Assembly (NCBI GenBank): GCA_902464115.1
Contig: CABQIF010000005.1
Span: 1-32,818 of the forward strand
From: an uncultured Ruminococcus sp.
GTDB taxonomy: Bacteria; Bacillota; Clostridia; Oscillospirales; Ruminococcaceae
DNA: 32,818 nucleotides
Direction of reading: 5' to 3'
Shown: piece after piece, positions 30,467-32,818 of the stretch
Numbering within the stretch: the first letter of the stretch is position 1
Layout of the letters: each line of letters begins with the position of its first letter
Made by a program: the position numbers and the translations under genes
Notes under the pieces: generated by a model
What the model was told of the DNA's origin: nothing
Seen by the model: the letters and a program-made list of their open reading frames with translations, nothing else
Databases searched by the model: none

Positions 30467-32215
30467 ATGGCTTTAGATGGTGCATTTTTATATGCTGTCC
30501 GACAGGAGTTGTCGGGGCTGATTGGTTCGAGAATTGAAAAGATTCATCAGCCAGCAAGAGAAGAAATTCTCATCTCGCTCCGAAACATGGAGGGCAGCCA
30601 TAAGATTTTAATTTCTGCATCGGCTGACCGTGCACGGGTGCATTTGACACAACAGAGCATTGATAACCCACCTGCTCCGCCAATGTTTTGCATGCTGTTG
30701 CGGAAACGGCTGGGAAATGGAAAACTCCTTGCGATTCGACAGGATGGATTAGAACGTGTGCTATATTTTGACTTTTCCTGTGTGAATACATTGGGCGATG
30801 TGGTGCAGTTGACACTTGCCTGTGAAATCATGGGGAAGTATTCCAACTTGATTTTGATCAATGAAACCGGAAAAGTCGTCGATAGTATCAAACGAGTGGA
30901 TGCAGAGATGTCCCGAAAACGGTTGGTTTTGCCGGGCGTTGCCTATGCACTGCCACCAGCAGAACCACGGTTGAATTTTCTGACGGATTCCATGAAAACC
31001 ATTCAGGCTGCGATTACTGCACAGACCGGAGCATTGCCGAAAGTTCTGTTGAAAGCGCTGGAGGGTGTTTCTCCGGTGTTGGTACGGGAATGGGCATTTT
31101 ATGCCGGAAACGGAGAAGAATGCCGTGCAGAAACATTGACAGCCGTACAGCTGAAGCGTTTGATGGAAATCATGCAGCAGACCAAGGAACGCCTGTTGCA
31201 GCAGAAGTGTGTGTTTACCATTGCTGCAACGAAAGAAGGGCAGTTGAAAGATTTTTCATTTTTGCCACTGCATCAATATGGCACACTGCTGGTTACAAAG
31301 ACAGTTCCATCTGCTTGTGCGGTGCTGGATTATTTCTATGCAGAGCGTGACCGCTATGCCCGTGTCCGGCAGCGTGCAAATGACTTGTTTCATCTGTTGT
31401 TGCATGCAACCGAGCGGATTCAGAGAAGAATTGCTGCCCAGACAGAAGAACGCACACAATGTGCGGAAAAAGATACATTCCGCCGGAAAGCAGACCTGCT
31501 GTCTGCCAATCTCTACCGCCTGAAAAAGGGTGATACGGTTGCAGAACTGGAAGATTTTTATGAGACGGATTGTCCGGTGGTATCCATTCCGCTGGATGTT
31601 CGCCTGACACCGCCACAAAATGCACAGCGGTATTATCAGCAGTACAAGAAAGCCTGCACGGCAGAAACCGTATTGACGGAACAGATTGCAAAGGGCAAGG
31701 CAGAGTTGGCATATTTGGAAAGCGTACTGGATGCGTTGACCCGTGCAGAAACAGAAGCAGATATGGAACAACTGCGACAGGAATTGATTGAGCAGGGGTA
31801 TCTTCGCAAGACCAGCCGTAACCGCAGACCAGTGAAAATTCAACAGCCACTTTCTGTTACAGCAACAGACGGAACACAGATTTTAATTGGACGGAATAAC
31901 CTGCAAAATGACCGTCTGACCCTGAAAACCGCAGCTAAAACAGATGTGTGGCTGCATACGCAAAATATTCCTGGCTCGCATGTCATTATTTGTACACACG
32001 GAGAAACGCCATCAGAACAGACGATTTTAGAGGCAGCACAGCTTGCTGCCTGGTATAGCAAGGCACAGCAGTCCGCACAAGTGCCGGTGGATTATTGCCT
32101 TGTAAAATATGTGAAGAAGCCAGTCGGTGCAAAGCCGGGCATGGTGATTTTCACAAATCAGAGAACGCTGTATGTAACCCCTCGACAAACCTTGGAGGAA
32201 GAAGAAACAGTATGA
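30467..32215 (+). CDS. rqcH: Rqc2-homologue RqcH (NFACT family)
   Basis: 582 residues. NFACT-N domain at the start (ALDGAFLYAVRQEL ... IGSRIEKIHQP), a helix-hairpin-helix part, a long coiled coil (about 370-455) and the C-terminal NFACT-R domain (ILIGRNNLQNDRLTLK ... DVWLHTQNIPGSHVII ... VKYVKKPVGAKPGMV). RqcH binds stalled 50S-peptidyl-tRNA and recruits tRNA-Ala to add C-terminal alanine tails. The older annotation is fibronectin-binding protein. The tRNA-contacting Asp-Arg pair reported for B. subtilis appears here as Glu-Arg (E96-R97). RBS AAAGGAG. Overlaps the glycosylase gene by 4 nt. Confidence 0.95.
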   Translation: MALDGAFLYAVRQELSGLIGSRIEKIHQPAREEILISLRNMEGSHKILISASADRARVHLTQQSIDNPPAPPMFCMLLRKRLGNGKLLAIRQDGLERVLYFDFSCVNTLGDVVQLTLACEIMGKYSNLILINETGKVVDSIKRVDAEMSRKRLVLPGVAYALPPAEPRLNFLTDSMKTIQAAITAQTGALPKVLLKALEGVSPVLVREWAFYAGNGEECRAETLTAVQLKRLMEIMQQTKERLLQQKCVFTIAATKEGQLKDFSFLPLHQYGTLLVTKTVPSACAVLDYFYAERDRYARVRQRANDLFHLLLHATERIQRRIAAQTEERTQCAEKDTFRRKADLLSANLYRLKKGDTVAELEDFYETDCPVVSIPLDVRLTPPQNAQRYYQQYKKACTAETVLTEQIAKGKAELAYLESVLDALTRAETEADMEQLRQELIEQGYLRKTSRNRRPVKIQQPLSVTATDGTQILIGRNNLQNDRLTLKTAAKTDVWLHTQNIPGSHVIICTHGETPSEQTILEAAQLAAWYSKAQQSAQVPVDYCLVKYVKKPVGAKPGMVIFTNQRTLYVTPRQTLEEEETV

Positions 32216-32727
32216 TAAAACGACTGGGAGCAGATTTTTTTCATCGGGATTGTTTGGAAGTTGCACCGGATTTGGTTGGAAAGCTGTTGATTCGGCAGCT
32301 GCCGGATGGAACGGTTTTACAGGAACGCATTGCAGAAACAGAAGCTTATCGGGGAGAAGAAGACGAGGCTTGCCATGCCCACAAAGGCAGAACGAAACGA
32401 ACAGATTTGCTTTATCGGGAGAGCGGTTTGATTTATGTATATCTGTGCTATGGGATGCATTGGCTGATGAATGTGATCACAGGTGAACCGGAGCAGCCGC
32501 AAGGTGTGCTGTTTCGTGCAGGGGTTGTGCATGATGGCCCTGCAAAACTGACAAAATACTTGCAGGTGGATCAGCAGTGGAATGGTGACAGCTTTTTGAC
32601 TTGCTCGAATTTATGGGTCGCAGACGATGGATTTCGTTCAGGGATTCAGACAGCGGAACGGGTCGGCATTGGATATGCTGGAGAAGTCTGGCAGAAAAAG
32701 CAATGGCGATTTCTCATCCAAAAATAA
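32212..32727 (+). CDS. DNA-3-methyladenine glycosylase (Aag/MPG type)
   Basis: 171 residues from ATG 32212, overlapping the rqcH stop (ATGA); GGAGG (32194-32198) is upstream. The longer frame from 32095 lies inside rqcH. Family landmarks: LGADFFHRDCLEVAPDLVGKLL at the start (split: 5-13, 14-26), ERIAETEAYRGEEDEACHA with catalytic E44, Y46 and H55, YVYLCYGMHWLMNV, and DGPAKLTKYL. It removes alkylated purines to start base-excision repair. It is shorter than the usual ~190-200 residues, with a trimmed C-terminal part, but the catalytic core is intact. Confidence 0.92.
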   Translation: MIKRLGADFFHRDCLEVAPDLVGKLLIRQLPDGTVLQERIAETEAYRGEEDEACHAHKGRTKRTDLLYRESGLIYVYLCYGMHWLMNVITGEPEQPQGVLFRAGVVHDGPAKLTKYLQVDQQWNGDSFLTCSNLWVADDGFRSGIQTAERVGIGYAGEVWQKKQWRFLIQK

Positions 32728-32778
32728 TGCATTGTGATAGATGAATACAGGCAACGAAGCACAAAATAAAAAGTTTTT

Positions 32779-32808
32779 CGGTGCAGCAGTTTTTTAAAAA
32801 TGCTGCCG
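32779..32808 (-). terminator. Possible terminator, better on the minus strand
   Basis: Inverted repeat CGG-TG-CAGCA (32779-32788) with TGCTGCCG (32801-32808). On the plus strand no T tract follows. On the minus strand it is followed by GAAAAACTTTTTATTTTG, so it may close a convergent gene lying beyond the window edge, or act in both directions. Confidence 0.4.
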
Positions 32809-32818
32809 AGGTGTGGGC

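Noticed and set aside
1..32818. tRNA, rRNA, CRISPR arrays, intact insertion sequences, toxin-antitoxin or phage genes
   Set aside because: Looked for on both strands and not seen; no transposase motifs, regularly spaced repeats or cloverleaf-like sequences were recognised by eye.

Overview
The window reads as core chromosome of a Gram-positive gut Firmicute, most likely a Ruminococcus-type member of the Oscillospiraceae. The case rests on a full division/cell-wall (dcw) cluster, Firmicutes-type strong Shine-Dalgarno sites, a meso-DAP-type MurE, a threonine-rich tail on FtsQ, and a secreted leucine-rich-repeat protein ending in a type I dockerin (the cellulosome docking module typical of ruminococci and clostridia). 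The species assignment is inference. I see no rRNA, tRNA, CRISPR array, intact insertion sequence or prophage.

Layout. 1-1846 (+): the end of a membrane protein, an ABC-2 type permease, a decayed partial duplicate of that permease, and a CPBP-family membrane protease, closed by a bidirectional terminator. 1921-4880 (-): a copper operon csoR-copA whose promoter has a textbook CsoR operator between its -35 and -10 boxes. 5004-7135 (+): a Cof-type HAD phosphatase overlapping a secreted LRR/dockerin protein. 7181-11890 (+): rpsL-rpsG-fusA (str operon), then tuf with its own promoter and a strong terminator. 11987-27070 (+): the dcw cluster mraZ-rsmH-ftsL-PBP-murE-murF-mraY-ftsW-murG-murA-ftsQ-ftsZ. 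It lacks murD, murC, murB and ftsA, and is interrupted by a 388-nt hairpin-rich segment between ftsL and the PBP gene and by an intrinsic terminator between the PBP gene and murE. 27154-32727 (+): a two-zinc-ribbon protein behind a long structured leader, a DUF1858 redox protein, trmK, a Nif3-family protein, rlmA, rqcH and an Aag-type DNA glycosylase.

How the genes work together. The str/tuf genes make the decoding-centre proteins and elongation factors. The dcw genes convert UDP-GlcNAc to lipid II (murA, murE, murF, mraY, murG) and build the septum (ftsZ, ftsQ, ftsL, ftsW, PBP). The last block is RNA modification and ribosome rescue (trmK, rlmA, rqcH) plus base-excision repair. The copper operon is a self-contained sensor and efflux module.

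Most of the window is well-known biology. The parts that may be undescribed are noncoding: the structured insert at 13957-14344, the roughly 210-nt leader before the zinc-ribbon gene, the rpsL-rpsG intergenic region, and a GGGAA/TTCCC inverted-repeat motif found before both mraZ and murE. Gene starts were reset from ribosome-binding sites wherever the longest open frame was implausible.
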